NCBI RefSeq assembly: GCF_014502795.1
Contig: NZ_JACVHF010000005.1
Location: 1-64,000 of the forward strand
DNA from: Heliobacterium chlorum
GTDB taxonomy: Bacteria > Bacillota > Desulfitobacteriia > Heliobacteriales > Heliobacteriaceae
Reading direction: 5' to 3'
DNA: 64,000 nt
Under the pieces are notes generated by a model. That model was not told where the DNA came from, ran no database searches, and saw only the letters and a list, made by a program, of their open reading frames with translations. Each line of letters opens with the position of its first letter. Positions within the stretch are counted from its first letter, which is position 1. Position numbers and translations under genes: made by a program. Positions 30,837 through 41,856 of the stretch are shown piece by piece.

Positions 30837-32387
30837 TTGTCGAGTCCACAGACACCGGTCATGTTGATCGTCCTCGATGGTTGGGGACTCCGTGACGACA
30901 TGGAAGGAAACGCCATTAAGCTCGCCAACCTGCCCAATTTTCATCGCCTGTGGGAGACATACCCCCACACTTCGATTCAAGCATCCGGGGAATATGTGGG
31001 CCTGCCGAAAGGACAGATCGGCAACTCAGAAGTGGGCCACCTCAATATCGGTGCTGGACGTGTCGTCTACCAAGAACTGACCCGCATCTCCAAAGCCGTT
31101 GAAACAGGAGAACTGAAAAAAAATCCGGTTTTGGCCGCAGCGATGGATCGGCTCCCGGGGACGGGCAAAGCCCTTCATCTCATGGGTCTGCTCTCCGACG
31201 GCGGTGTTCACAGCCATATCGACCACCTTTTCGCCTTGCTCGATATGGCCGTCGCACATGGTGTGGATAAGATCTTCGTCCATGCCTTCTTAGACGGGCG
31301 AGACGTGCCTCCGGCGAACGCCAAAGAATATGTAGAAGCACTCGATAAAAAGCTAGCTCAAATCGGGGTCGGACAACTGGCTACCATCAGTGGTCGCTAT
31401 TACGCGATGGATCGGGACAAACGATGGGAACGAGTAAAACGAGCTTGGGACGCCATCGTTTATGGCGAAGGTGAAAAAGCTCCCCTCGGTTCAGCTGCTG
31501 TTGAAACGGCCTATCATGCCCGCTTGACTGACGAGTTTGTTCTCCCTACGGTCATCATCGACGAAAAAGGAGAACCTCGAGGAACCGTCGCCGACGGAGA
31601 CTCGGTCATCTTCTTCAACTTCCGTGCCGACCGGGCCCGCCAGCTTTCCCATGTCTTCACAGATCAGAATTTTGACGGTTTTGACCGAGGCCCGAAACGG
31701 CCGCAGGTTCATTTTGTCTGCATGACCCAGTATGACATCACGCTCGATGTACCGGTCGCTTTCCCGCCGCAGAATCTGGAAAACACTTTCGGCGAGGTCG
31801 TCTCCCGGGCTGGGATGCGCCAATTGCGCATCGCCGAAACGGAAAAATACGCCCATGTCACCTTCTTTTTCAATGGTGGTGTAGAAGAGCCGAACGAAGG
31901 AGAAGACCGGGTTCTGGTACCTTCTCCGAAGGTTGCCACCTACAACCTCCAGCCAGAGATGAGCGCCAACGAGGTCACCGACCGGGTAGTCGAAAAGATT
32001 AACAGCAAAGAGTATCCGGTCATAGTGCTGAACTTGGCCAACCCGGACATGGTCGGCCATACGGGAATCTTACCGGCGGCTATTCAGGCCGTGGAAACGG
32101 TAGACGGCTGTTTGGGGCGAATCGTGCCGGCTGTGCTCGATCAGGGCGGCGTGGTAATCATCACGGCTGACCATGGCAACGTGGAGCAGATGATCGATCC
32201 TGACGACGGTGGGCCGCAAACGGCCCATACCACGAATCCAGTGCCAGTGATCTTAGTCAGCGACTTCCATAAAGACAAAAAACTGCGCTCTGGCGGTGCT
32301 TTGGAAGATATCGCTCCGACGATGCTCGAATTGCTCCGGTTGGAAAAACCGCGAGAAATGACGGGAAAATCGCTCATTACGGCGTAG
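30837..32387 (+). CDS. gpmI: 2,3-bisphosphoglycerate-independent phosphoglycerate mutase
   Basis: Mn-dependent phosphoglycerate mutase of the alkaline-phosphatase superfamily. About 516 aa. Metal-site motifs LIVLDGWGLRDD and ITADHGNVEQM, the phospho-Ser loop GNSEVGHLNIGAG, and LDGRDVPP. The TTG at 30837 (14 bases after the tpiA stop, behind AAGGA) gives the normal N-terminus; an in-frame ATG inside tpiA would add an unlikely leader. Confidence 0.96.
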   Translation: MSSPQTPVMLIVLDGWGLRDDMEGNAIKLANLPNFHRLWETYPHTSIQASGEYVGLPKGQIGNSEVGHLNIGAGRVVYQELTRISKAVETGELKKNPVLAAAMDRLPGTGKALHLMGLLSDGGVHSHIDHLFALLDMAVAHGVDKIFVHAFLDGRDVPPANAKEYVEALDKKLAQIGVGQLATISGRYYAMDRDKRWERVKRAWDAIVYGEGEKAPLGSAAVETAYHARLTDEFVLPTVIIDEKGEPRGTVADGDSVIFFNFRADRARQLSHVFTDQNFDGFDRGPKRPQVHFVCMTQYDITLDVPVAFPPQNLENTFGEVVSRAGMRQLRIAETEKYAHVTFFFNGGVEEPNEGEDRVLVPSPKVATYNLQPEMSANEVTDRVVEKINSKEYPVIVLNLANPDMVGHTGILPAAIQAVETVDGCLGRIVPAVLDQGGVVIITADHGNVEQMIDPDDGGPQTAHTTNPVPVILVSDFHKDKKLRSGGALEDIAPTMLELLRLEKPREMTGKSLITA

Positions 32388-32394
32388 GCATGTT

Positions 32395-32476
32395 GTCGTA
32401 AATCTGGGGTGCAATGACTCCGCTCGCTAAGGGCTCCGCGGCTGTTCGCTCGCTCCGTCATTCCACCCCAGATTTT
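32395..32476. repeat. palindromic intergenic element, copy B
   Basis: Between gpmI and eno, AATCTGGGGTG-C-AATGAC (from 32401) pairs with GTCATT-C-CACCCCAGATT (to 32474), with a single central mismatch. The inner CCGCTCGC/GCTCGCTCCG region extends the structure. It resembles the element at 29900-29970. A T-run is short (ATTTTAG), so it may be an attenuator as well as a repeat. Confidence 0.6.
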
Positions 32477-32526
32477 AGCTGTCAAGTGCAATAGTCCTGC
32501 CCATGAGAGAAATTATCATTAATTGA

Positions 32527-33831
<1,305 letters not shown>

Positions 33832-33911
33832 GATGTAGAAGACCCAGCCAAAAGGAAAGAGACCAATATTTGGTATGGACTTTGGTTGGATTGGGTATAA
33901 TGATGGTGGCG

Positions 33912-33945
33912 GGATCCGGGTTTTCCGACCCGGGTCCTTTTCCTT
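33912..33945 (+). terminator. terminator of the glycolytic operon
   Basis: GGATCCGGGT (33912-33921) pairs with ACCCGGGTCC (33928-33937), followed by a T-rich run. A second perfect hairpin, AAATCTTCGAC/GTCGAAGATTT (33967-33992), lies just downstream in the secG leader without a T-run; its role is unclear. Confidence 0.75.
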
Positions 33946-34096
33946 TTTCTCTCAAAATAACAGACGAAATCTTCGACTCTTGTCGAAGATTTGGGATAAA
34001 TCCCACGAACAAATCGTCTAGCTTGTGTTTCAAGGAGGGATGTGCTAAAATTCTTTTGTTAAATTGCCAGAATTTTGGTAAGGAGGTGTGTGTGTA

Positions 34097-34321
34097 TTGC
34101 ATACCGCTGCTGTCGTATTTCAAGTCGTAGCTAGTTTAGGACTAATTGCTTCGATTGTCATGCAGTCGGGTAAGAGTGCCGGTCTTTCTGGTTCTGTAGC
34201 CGGGGGGGCTGAAGCGATGTTCGGCAAGAAGAAGGGTTTGGACGAACTGCTCAACAAATTCACCATGGTTTTTGCCGCATTGTTTTTACTTAGTGCATTG
34301 GCCTTATCTATGTTGGGGTAA
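34097..34321 (+). CDS. secG: preprotein translocase subunit SecG
   Basis: Small accessory subunit of the SecYEG channel. About 74 aa with two transmembrane helices (about 3-22 and 53-72) and the conserved IVMQSGKSAGLSGSVAGGAE loop. The TTG at 34097 is ten bases behind AGGAGG; a GTG three codons earlier abuts the same site. It lies downstream of eno, a common Firmicute arrangement. Confidence 0.92.
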   Translation: MHTAAVVFQVVASLGLIASIVMQSGKSAGLSGSVAGGAEAMFGKKKGLDELLNKFTMVFAALFLLSALALSMLG

Positions 34322-34399
34322 TTCCTGGGGAAACAGGGAGTATACTGGGGAGATTCTGGGGTAATCTGTGATTCGGGAAACAAAGGAGCGTGACACTCC

Positions 34400-36454
34400 G
34401 TGTCTTATCCGCTGTACGCGGCAATTGCCGGGGTCATCGGTCTGCTCTTTGCCGGATATTTGGCAATGAGCGTCCTGAAAGAGGATCAAGGAACCCAACG
34501 TATGAAGGAACTCTCTCAAGCGATTTTTGAAGGCGCCATGGCCTTCCTTAACCGCCAGTACAGAACACTAATTCCATTTACCGTCATTATTTTTGGCGCC
34601 TTGCTCTATGGAAACTGGGGCAACCAGAAGCTTGCCTGGGGACAGGCCATCTCTTTTCTGGTGGGTGCGTCTTTCTCAGCCGTCGCCGGCTACGTAGGGA
34701 TGACGATTGCCACCAAATCCAATGCCCGTACAACGGCAGCGGCCATGCGGGGCCTCGATCAAGCCCTTTCGGTAGCCTTCCGAGGCGGCGCAGTGATGGG
34801 CATGTCTGTGGCCGGTTTGGGCCTCTTGGGTGTATCGGTACTTTACATCGTCTATCAAGATGCCGTCATCATCAACTCTTTTGCCTTCGGGGCATCGGTC
34901 ATCGCGCTTTTTGCCCGCGTTGGCGGCGGGATTTACACTAAGGCCGCCGATGTTGGTGCCGACCTCGTCGGTAAGGTAGAAGCCGGTATCCCCGAAGATG
35001 ACCCGCGGAATCCGGCCGTTATCGCAGATAACGTGGGCGACAACGTAGGGGACACGGCCGGTATGGGTGCTGACCTATACGAGTCCTATGCGGCAACGAC
35101 GATTGCGGCCATGCTGATCGGTGTGACCGTTTTTCCGGGACATCTGGAAGGGATCTATTATCCGCTGTTAATCGGTGCAGCTGGGCTCATTGCCGCGATC
35201 ATTGCGTCTTTCTTTGTACGGACCACGGAAGACGGCAACCCGCAGATGGCATTGAACAAAGGTCTTTGGGGCACAAACGTCCTGACGGCGATTGCGACCT
35301 ACTTCATCGCCCAGTCGCTTTTTGCGGACATTCCCGCATCCGATGCGTTTCCGTCGGGTGTTCCCTTAGGGTTGACGATTTCTGTCATATCTGGCTTGCT
35401 CGTCAACGTGGCCATCGGCTGGATTACAGAGTACTATACATCGTACAACTATAAGCCGGCTCAACATATCGCCTCGTCCTCTTTGACCGGTCCGGCCACG
35501 AACATCATCGCTGGTATCGGCGTAGGGTTGAAGTCGACGGCGCTGCCGATCATCGTCATCGTTATCGCCATCGCCGTTTCTTACAACTATGCCGGAATCT
35601 ATGGGATCGCCATGGCGGCGATGGGCATGCTTTGCACTGCTGGTATGGTTGTTGCGATTGACTCCTTCGGTCCTGTCGCTGACAATGCCGGCGGTATCGC
35701 GGAGATGGCTGAGTTGGGACCGGAAGTACGGAAAAAGACGGACAAACTGGACGCTGTCGGCAACACGACGGCTGCGGTAGCGAAAGGCTTTGCCATCGGT
35801 TCGGCTGCCTTGACGGCACTGGCGCTGTTTACCGCTTTCGCGGAAGAAGTCGTCAAGTCGCCTGGTGTCAGCAGCGCTCTTCATGGCAGTCATTTTGTGC
35901 TGAACCTGCTCGAACCGAAGATCATCATCGGTCTCTTTATCGGCGGTACCGTGCCATTCCTCTTCTGTGCCTTTGCCATGGAAGCGGTCGGTAAAGCGGC
36001 CTTTGAGATGATCGGTGAAGTCCGGCGCCAGTTCCGCGAAATCCCCGGCTTGATGGAAGGGAAAGCGAAACCGGACTATGCCCGTTGCGTCGACATCTCC
36101 ACCCGCGCTGCGATCAGGCAAATGATTGCGCCGGGATTGTTGGCTGTCATCACGCCGCTGATCGTCGGCTTTGGCTTTGGCGCTCAAGCTTTGGGCGGTA
36201 TGCTTGCCGGGGTCACTGTAGCTGGTGTGCTCCTGGCGATCTTCATGGCTAACGCCGGTGGTGCCTGGGACAATGCGAAAAAATACATTGAGAGCGGTAA
36301 GCATGGCGGAAAACGGACCGAAGCCCATTCGGCCGCCGTTATCGGCGATACCGTGGGCGATCCCTTCAAGGATACGGCCGGTCCGTCCCTGAATGCGTTG
36401 ATCAAGGTAACAGGGACCATCTCTCTGATTATTGCTCCTTTCCTCAATCTCTAA
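34400..36454 (+). CDS. hppA: membrane-bound ion-translocating pyrophosphatase, K+-dependent type
   Basis: Pumps H+ and/or Na+ with energy from pyrophosphate. 684 aa with about 16 transmembrane helices. The active-site block [20 protein letters not shown], then [26 protein letters not shown], begins near residue 183; a second acidic block ([17 protein letters not shown]) is near the end. In GNTTAA (about 452-457) the residue after GNTT is Ala, which in this family marks K+-stimulated enzymes (Lys marks K+-independent ones). The start is GTG. Whether it moves H+ or Na+ cannot be settled by eye. Confidence 0.95.
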   Translation: MSYPLYAAIAGVIGLLFAGYLAMSVLKEDQGTQRMKELSQAIFEGAMAFLNRQYRTLIPFTVIIFGALLYGNWGNQKLAWGQAISFLVGASFSAVAGYVGMTIATKSNARTTAAAMRGLDQALSVAFRGGAVMGMSVAGLGLLGVSVLYIVYQDAVIINSFAFGASVIALFARVGGGIYTKAADVGADLVGKVEAGIPEDDPRNPAVIADNVGDNVGDTAGMGADLYESYAATTIAAMLIGVTVFPGHLEGIYYPLLIGAAGLIAAIIASFFVRTTEDGNPQMALNKGLWGTNVLTAIATYFIAQSLFADIPASDAFPSGVPLGLTISVISGLLVNVAIGWITEYYTSYNYKPAQHIASSSLTGPATNIIAGIGVGLKSTALPIIVIVIAIAVSYNYAGIYGIAMAAMGMLCTAGMVVAIDSFGPVADNAGGIAEMAELGPEVRKKTDKLDAVGNTTAAVAKGFAIGSAALTALALFTAFAEEVVKSPGVSSALHGSHFVLNLLEPKIIIGLFIGGTVPFLFCAFAMEAVGKAAFEMIGEVRRQFREIPGLMEGKAKPDYARCVDISTRAAIRQMIAPGLLAVITPLIVGFGFGAQALGGMLAGVTVAGVLLAIFMANAGGAWDNAKKYIESGKHGGKRTEAHSAAVIGDTVGDPFKDTAGPSLNALIKVTGTISLIIAPFLNL

Positions 36455-36611
36455 TCGCTCACATCTTTTCCTTATCTGAACTTTGCGCTACTCATCAAAA
36501 CAACACACATCTACTACGTTACTGCAATAAATGATGAACCGACACGTTTTTCCCATCTGAATTCCCAACTGATCACACTCCCAGCAAACAGAATTCCCAA
36601 CAGAAAACAGC

Positions 36612-36650
36612 AGAAACACCGTGGGCAATAAAGGCTCCCGGTGTTTTCTC
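36612..36650 (+). terminator. hairpin terminator upstream of tatA
   Basis: GAAACACCG (from 36613) pairs with CGGTGTTTTC (36639-36648) and is followed by CTCTTT. It ends hppA transcription after a 150-base untranslated stretch in which nothing else is recognised. A TATAAT-like hexamer at about 36670 follows and may start tatA transcription. Confidence 0.7.
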
Positions 36651-36746
36651 TTTCGTGGAACAGTTATGGTATAATAGACCTATCCAAGAAAAAACACATT
36701 TTTCCCTAAAGCCGCACGGCCTAACTGGCGAAAGGAGCTCTTATCT

Positions 36747-37121
36747 ATGTTCAATATTGGCTTTCCCGAATTACTTTTGATTCTCGCACTAGCGCTGATC
36801 ATCTTTGGGCCCGGCAAGCTTCCGGAAGTGGGTCGCGGACTGGGAAAAGCGCTCAATGAGTTTCGGCGTACCACTGAGGGGCTAAAGTCACAAATGAACG
36901 ACGCATTGCAGCCTGTGCAGGATATCAAGTCGTCAGTGAATGAGGTCGCGGCACCGATAAAAGAGGTAAAACAAGCCGTTACGAATCCTTCCGGTTATGT
37001 CATGGACAAGGTGAAAGAAGCAGTCACCCAAGAACCTACCGGGGAAACAGTGTCTGACCCTGTTGACGTAAACGAAAACAAACCGAACGTAGATAAAGCG
37101 AAGGTGGATCAGATTCATTAG
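36747..37121 (+). CDS. tatA: twin-arginine translocase subunit TatA
   Basis: Pore-forming subunit of the Tat export system. 124 aa. A single N-terminal helix (about 4-20), then the FGPGKLPEVGRGLGKAL hinge and amphipathic helix, then a charged tail longer than usual. The ATG follows AAAGGAG. No tatC is present in the window. Confidence 0.9.
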   Translation: MFNIGFPELLLILALALIIFGPGKLPEVGRGLGKALNEFRRTTEGLKSQMNDALQPVQDIKSSVNEVAAPIKEVKQAVTNPSGYVMDKVKEAVTQEPTGETVSDPVDVNENKPNVDKAKVDQIH

Positions 37122-37132
37122 GGGGAAACCAG

Positions 37133-37561
37133 ATGGCACCGAATCTTACTGACGATGGGATGTGTTTTTGCTGCGGCATTAACAACCCGATCGGGTTACA
37201 CCTTTCCTTTCAGTGGGAAGGGGAAGAGTATGTTACCTATTTTACACCCCGACCCGAGCACCAGAGCTACGCCGGCATCACCCATGGGGGACTCGTGGCG
37301 ACAGTTCTCGATGAAGTCATGGGCCGGTTGCTCATGGTTCGCCATATTCCAGCGGTGACTGCACGAATGGAACTACGGCTTCGGCAGGCCGTTCCTATCG
37401 GGGCAAAAGTTCGCTTTGCCGGGCGGATAGAAAAAGAAAGAGGCAAAGTGGTCGACATGTCGGCGACGGCCCAGTTGCCCGACGGCACTTTAGCTGTCGA
37501 AGCGACAGGCCGCTTCATGATCATCGAATCCGATGACAGTACGAAAGGAGGGGCGGGATGA
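37133..37561 (+). CDS. PaaI-type hotdog thioesterase
   Basis: A 142-aa hotdog-fold protein. The helix motif [14 protein letters not shown] (about 45-58) carries the usual catalytic Asp/Glu position, and an N-terminal [14 protein letters not shown] matches the four-cysteine start of many small thioesterases of this type. The acyl-CoA substrate is unknown. It starts 11 bases after tatA and overlaps smpB by four bases. Confidence 0.85.
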   Translation: MAPNLTDDGMCFCCGINNPIGLHLSFQWEGEEYVTYFTPRPEHQSYAGITHGGLVATVLDEVMGRLLMVRHIPAVTARMELRLRQAVPIGAKVRFAGRIEKERGKVVDMSATAQLPDGTLAVEATGRFMIIESDDSTKGGAG

Positions 37562-38025
37562 GCGAAGGACAGAAGGTCCTCTGCGATAACCGGCGCGCCC
37601 GCCATGATTATCATATCGAGGAGTCTTACGAAGCGGGAATGGCCTTGACAGGGACGGAAATCAAATCCCTGCGCCAGGGCAAAGGCAACATCAAAGATGC
37701 TTTCGCCCGGGTAGAGAATGGGGAAGTTCTACTTTATAACATGCACATCAGCCCCTTCGAACAGGGAAACCGATACAACCACGAACCACGGCGTACCCGA
37801 AAACTGTTATTAAACAAGAGCGAGATCCGGAAACTCGCTGCTGCCGTACAGCAAAAAGGGCTGACCCTTGTCCCATTAAAGGTCTATCTCAAGCGGGGCT
37901 TAGCCAAATTGGAACTGGCCATCGCACGAGGGAAAAAGCTCTACGATAAACGGGAGGACATCGCGAAACGGGATGCTCAGCGGGAGATCTCTCGGGCCGT
38001 CCGGCAGAAAGAGAAGGGCGAATAA
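37558..38025 (+). CDS. smpB: SsrA-binding protein SmpB
   Basis: Partner of tmRNA in trans-translation. 155 aa. [18 protein letters not shown] at the N-terminus, [34 protein letters not shown], and the basic tail [19 protein letters not shown] that folds on the ribosome. No tmRNA (ssrA) gene was recognised next to it. Last intact housekeeping gene before the mobile region. Confidence 0.96.
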   Translation: MSEGQKVLCDNRRARHDYHIEESYEAGMALTGTEIKSLRQGKGNIKDAFARVENGEVLLYNMHISPFEQGNRYNHEPRRTRKLLLNKSEIRKLAAAVQQKGLTLVPLKVYLKRGLAKLELAIARGKKLYDKREDIAKRDAQREISRAVRQKEKGE

Positions 38026-38065
38026 AATACCGTCGATAGGGCTTTTTTTGAACAAAGAACAGGAC

Positions 38066-38106
38066 AACCGCTTGTTCCGTCGATAACGGGCAAGTGGTTT
38101 TTTTGT
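38066..38106 (+). terminator. terminator after smpB
   Basis: AACCGCTTG (38066-38074) pairs with CAAGTGGTT (38091-38099; one G-T pair), with an inner CCGT/ACGG, followed by seven T residues. The next 300 bases up to 38406 are AT-rich and hold no gene I can recognise. Confidence 0.75.
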
Positions 38107-38406
38107 GACAAAAAACGACAAATTTCTTTGCAGGAATTAAAAGATTAACATGGAAAAGGTATTAGTTAAATATATATACAAAGAAAATTATGTAAATAGT
38201 TACAGAGCTTTGTATTCGAACCGAACTGGGGCGACTCTAATTCATCTCAACTTACCGCGACACAGAGATTCTGATGGGACATGGAATGGGACGAAGAAAC
38301 CTAGATGATTCAGCATATAAAGAAATAACCGTACGTACATTGGTTTATGCAGAAAAGAAAGATCGTCTAATTACTTGTCACTAGCTGGAAATGGAGGAGG
38401 ATACGA

Positions 38407-38691
38407 ATCAATCTTTCTAGACTCCGCCTAATTTTTATTATCTCACTCGATGCATTGGTTTGGTTTGGTTCCATCGTATTTGCTTGTTTTCTCCGTTTTG
38501 AGATGACCATACCCTACGATGCATGGTCAAATCTATATGTATTTGCTCTCTGGGCCATTGCACTCATGACGTTGACATTTTACCGATTCGGCGTCTATTC
38601 GTTGGTATGGCGATATGTAAGTGTGTCTGATATCGGTACCATTTTCAAAGCGATTGTGATCACGGAGATCGGAATTCTGTTCATGGTGTAG
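38407..38691 (+). pseudogene. CapD/EpsC-type polysaccharide biosynthesis protein, 5' fragment cut by transposon
   Basis: About 94 codons of the N-terminal membrane region of a nucleoside-diphosphate-sugar dehydratase/epimerase of the CapD/EpsC/WbpM kind: LRLIFIISLDALVWFG, FLRFEMTIP, and FYRFGVYSLVWRYVS, the family's 'LLRF...GLY...WRY' pattern with membrane helices. It normally extends to about 600 aa with a Rossmann domain, which is missing. Reading stops at a TAG supplied by the transposon terminus (38689-38691). GGAGGAGG at 38393-38400 is well placed, but the codon at its proper distance is ATC (38407); the first conventional start is TTG at 38455. Start assignment is therefore uncertain. 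Confidence 0.75.
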
Positions 38692-38701
38692 TTTGAAAAT
38701 C

Positions 38702-38773
38702 AAGTCGTATACTTCGAAATAAAGTCATATACTAAAAGATAAAGTCGTATACTCGGTTTAAAAGTCGTATACT
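38702..38773 (+). repeat. four TnsB-type binding sites in the transposon end
   Basis: Four direct copies of AAGTCGTATACT start at 38702, 38722 (AAGTCATATACT), 38742 and 38762, at exactly 20-bp intervals. In Tn7 the right end, next to tnsA, has four overlapping 22-bp TnsB sites whose core as I recall it (AAAGTCTTAAACT) is similar. The regular helical-turn spacing supports a transposase-binding array. Confidence 0.9.
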
Positions 38774-38821
38774 AAACCACCCTGTCTTGGTATATTAAAG
38801 GTGATACCAGAAGGGTGGTTT
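38774..38821 (+). promoter_or_regulatory. stem-loop covering the tnsA ribosome-binding site
   Basis: AAACCACCCT (38774-38783) pairs perfectly with AGGGTGGTTT (38812-38821), with an inner GGTAT/ATACC stem. The right arm contains AAGGGTGG, the apparent ribosome-binding site for the ATG at 38826. The arrangement could limit tnsA translation from read-through transcripts or bind a regulator. A TATATT hexamer lies in the loop region (38790-38795). Confidence 0.6.
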
Positions 38822-38825
38822 CTTT

Positions 38826-39683
38826 ATGTCGAAAGGTAGTTTAAATTGGGACGAAGGTAAGATTGAGCGATATTACAAACAAGGCCGTGGTCAAGGTGAA
38901 GGAAAGGAATACAAACCTTGGCTCACTGTCCAAGATGTGCCGTCGACGGGTCGTGTGACTCGAATTAAGGGTTGGAAAACAGAACGACTTCATCACTTAT
39001 TATCGGATCTAGAGAAAAAGTTTTTCTATACATTACAGTGGGCTGACAATGTGGTCGATATTCAAGAGCAATATCCCTTAAATCGTGATAAGACGGTGGC
39101 TATTGCAGAGAGAAAAAAAATTTCGCATCCGGAAGACAGAGCAAATAAAACTCCCCTTGTACAGACAACAGACTTTTTTATTAAGATTACCAACCAAGGA
39201 AAGACGGAGTATCTAGCTCGCGCAGTTAAACCTTCTACCGAATTAGAGAAACCCAGAACCCTTAAAAAGCTAGAAATTGAACGAACCTATTGGCAAGAGC
39301 AAAACATAGATTGGGCAATCATCACGGAGCTCGATATCAATAATGTGTTGGCAAGTAATGTTGAGTGGATCCATCCGGCCTTTTGGCTCGATGGCGTCAT
39401 TGAATTGGAAGCCGATGAAGAGAAGAGGTTACTTGCAAATTTAGTCCAATCTATCCTGAGACACAATGGGACTGTGCAATCGCTAGTGGGTCAATTAGAT
39501 CAAGAATACCGTATGGAAAGTGGAACTTATTTGGCATTATTCAAGCATCTCCTAGCGCGTAAACAGATTCGGACAGACTTTGCCGAACAGAAGATAACGC
39601 CGCATTTGAATATTAAAGAGTTTTCCCTATCCTCTAGTCTTTCATTGGCTTCAAAGAAGGTGAAAAGACATGCTGTCCGTTAA
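38826..39683 (+). CDS. tnsA: Tn7-like transposition endonuclease TnsA
   Basis: Cuts the 5' ends of the transposon, so that together with TnsB it gives cut-and-paste excision. 285 aa. The N-terminal half matches Tn7 TnsA closely: GRGQGEGKEYKPWLTVQDVP (about 20-39) and LHHLLSDLE. The PD-(D/E)XK-type active site is preserved: Glu63, Asp116 (TTDF) and Lys135 (AVKPS), corresponding to E63, D114 and K132 of Tn7. The C-terminal half is a winged-helix-like region. It overlaps tnsB by 14 bases. Confidence 0.95.
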   Translation: MSKGSLNWDEGKIERYYKQGRGQGEGKEYKPWLTVQDVPSTGRVTRIKGWKTERLHHLLSDLEKKFFYTLQWADNVVDIQEQYPLNRDKTVAIAERKKISHPEDRANKTPLVQTTDFFIKITNQGKTEYLARAVKPSTELEKPRTLKKLEIERTYWQEQNIDWAIITELDINNVLASNVEWIHPAFWLDGVIELEADEEKRLLANLVQSILRHNGTVQSLVGQLDQEYRMESGTYLALFKHLLARKQIRTDFAEQKITPHLNIKEFSLSSSLSLASKKVKRHAVR

Positions 39684-41856
39684 CTGTCTGATTCAATTTA
39701 TCGGTGTTGATGGGACAACCGTAACGGAAAGGATACTTTGGATTGAACCGGAAAGTATAATTGCGTTTACTATCGAGATCTATACGGAAGACGCCTTACC
39801 GCGAGTTTGCGTTGTCAGTGAAATTCATAAGTCTTTAGAAAACGGTGATGCTAAGATCACCACAGATGATCCGTGGTTGCGATTCGTGGATGAGACGAAG
39901 TTATCTGCAAAAAGTATTCATTTGCGAGATAGGGCATGGGAGATCATTGAGTCTATTGTGACGGAAGCAAATGAGCCAGCCATCTATAAGCGTGAATCGA
40001 GAGGACCTCTCATTCAACAAATCATGGATGAATATAAGGTGACCAAGCGATACATCTACAAGTATCTACGAAAGTATTGGCAACGGGGAAAAAACAAGAA
40101 TGCCCTTTTGCCGGATTACGAGAAATCTGGAGGTAAGGGAAAAACTCGGGTCCTTTCAGGTAAGAAATTGGGTCGGCCACGTAAACATGAGAGTCAGGGT
40201 AATGAAGGGATAAACGTTGACGACGCTGTAAAGCGTATCTTTCGTACCGCTGCCAAAAAGTATTTGCTAAATAAGAAAGAAAATTCGGTTAACACGGCTT
40301 ATCAGATGATGCTGAAGGAGTTTTTTGCAGAAGACTATTATGTTGAAAATGGGGTAAAGAAAACAATACTTATCCCAGAAGAAGAGCTACCTACTTTGGG
40401 ACAGTTTAGATATTGGTATGAAAAAGAATTTAATATTCAAGAGATGATTATCGCTCGAAAAGGGGTCAAAAATTATCTCAAAGATCATCGGTCATTAACG
40501 GGAAGATCGGATCAAGAGGTAATAGGACCTGGTTCCAAATATCAGATTGATGCGACTGTTGCTGATGTGTATTTAGTTTCGCGATATAACCGAAATTGGA
40601 TTATCGGTAGACCGGTTATCTATGCGATTATTGATGTGTTTAGCCGAATGGTTGCAGGCCTTTATGTTGGGCTGGAAGGTCCATCATGGGCAGGAGCCAT
40701 GATGGCATTGACAAATACGGCTTCTGATAAAACTAAATTTTGTAAAGAATATGATATAACGATTGATCATCATCTATGGCCTTGTTCTTTTTTACCGGAA
40801 GCGCTCCTGGCCGATCGTGGAGAACTGATTGGCAAGACCATCGAAACATTAAGTAATGCATTCAATATACGTATCGAAAACACGGCTCCATACAGAGCAG
40901 ATTGGAAAGGTATCGTTGAACGTCATTTTCGAACCATCCACGCTCGAGTGAAACCGTTTTTACCCGGTTATGTACAGAAGGATTTTTTACAGCGTGGTGG
41001 TCGAGATTACCGACTTGACGCGAAACTAGATTTATATCAGTTTACTCAGATTATTATTCACTGTGCATTGCACCATAACAATAAACATAGTCTCCTAAAC
41101 TATGACCGGGATGAAATGATGATTGGGGATGACGTCTTTCCAAATGCATTGGAACTATGGAATTGGGGTATTACAAATCGCACGGGAAAGTTACGCTCAT
41201 TCCCAGAAGAATTAGTAAAGCTTAATCTTATGCCAACTACTGTAGCGACAGTTACGCATCGAGGCATCCGTTTTGAGAAAATGCATTATAGTTGTCAACG
41301 AGCTGTCAAAGAATGTTGGTTTGAAAGAGCCCGTGCCAAAGGTACCTGGAAAGCCCAAATTTCATACGATCCACGAAATATGAATTATATCTACCTCCGT
41401 GAAGAAAATGGTCGAGAATTCGAGAAATGCCATTTACTGGATAGTCAAGAGCGCTATAAAGATAAAACATTTGATGAAATTTTATACTTGTTAGAATACG
41501 AAAAGATTAATCTGAAAAAAATGAAGTCTCAGGAAGTTCAGGATAACATTGATTTGATGAGCCATATGGAAAAAATCGTTTCAGAAGCAGAAGAGATGAC
41601 GTCTCGCACGAAGGAACCCTTTCAAAGCAAGGCAGCTAAGATTAAAGGAATACGACAGCATCGACAAGAAGAACGAGAACGTCAGCGAGAAATGGAAGCC
41701 TTTGAATTAGACAAAGATAGTTTAGAAGATAGCATTAAATCAGCAGAAATTGTGCCTATTAAAAATGATCGCTCAACAATAATAAGTTCACCTACAAGGT
41801 CTATTGACCTGCTAAAGAGAAAGCAAAAGGAAAGAATGCATGGAAATGAAGAATGA
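39670..41856 (+). CDS. tnsB: Tn7-like DDE transposase TnsB
   Basis: Binds the transposon ends and joins 3' ends to target DNA. 728 aa. An N-terminal DNA-binding part with HTH-like segments is followed by the retroviral-integrase-fold core. Catalytic residues are Asp294 (YQIDATV), Asp382 (LLADRGE) and Glu417 (GIVERHF); the spacing of 88 and 35 residues is the same as in Tn7 TnsB (D273, D361, E396). The C-terminal tail is charged and would contact TnsC. The ATG follows GAAGGTG. Confidence 0.95.
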   Translation: MLSVNCLIQFIGVDGTTVTERILWIEPESIIAFTIEIYTEDALPRVCVVSEIHKSLENGDAKITTDDPWLRFVDETKLSAKSIHLRDRAWEIIESIVTEANEPAIYKRESRGPLIQQIMDEYKVTKRYIYKYLRKYWQRGKNKNALLPDYEKSGGKGKTRVLSGKKLGRPRKHESQGNEGINVDDAVKRIFRTAAKKYLLNKKENSVNTAYQMMLKEFFAEDYYVENGVKKTILIPEEELPTLGQFRYWYEKEFNIQEMIIARKGVKNYLKDHRSLTGRSDQEVIGPGSKYQIDATVADVYLVSRYNRNWIIGRPVIYAIIDVFSRMVAGLYVGLEGPSWAGAMMALTNTASDKTKFCKEYDITIDHHLWPCSFLPEALLADRGELIGKTIETLSNAFNIRIENTAPYRADWKGIVERHFRTIHARVKPFLPGYVQKDFLQRGGRDYRLDAKLDLYQFTQIIIHCALHHNNKHSLLNYDRDEMMIGDDVFPNALELWNWGITNRTGKLRSFPEELVKLNLMPTTVATVTHRGIRFEKMHYSCQRAVKECWFERARAKGTWKAQISYDPRNMNYIYLREENGREFEKCHLLDSQERYKDKTFDEILYLLEYEKINLKKMKSQEVQDNIDLMSHMEKIVSEAEEMTSRTKEPFQSKAAKIKGIRQHRQEERERQREMEAFELDKDSLEDSIKSAEIVPIKNDRSTIISSPTRSIDLLKRKQKERMHGNEE

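Noticed and set aside
38026-38400. tmRNA (ssrA) gene downstream of smpB
   Set aside because: No tRNA-Ala-like ends or tag-coding segment could be recognised; the stretch holds a terminator and AT-rich sequence only.
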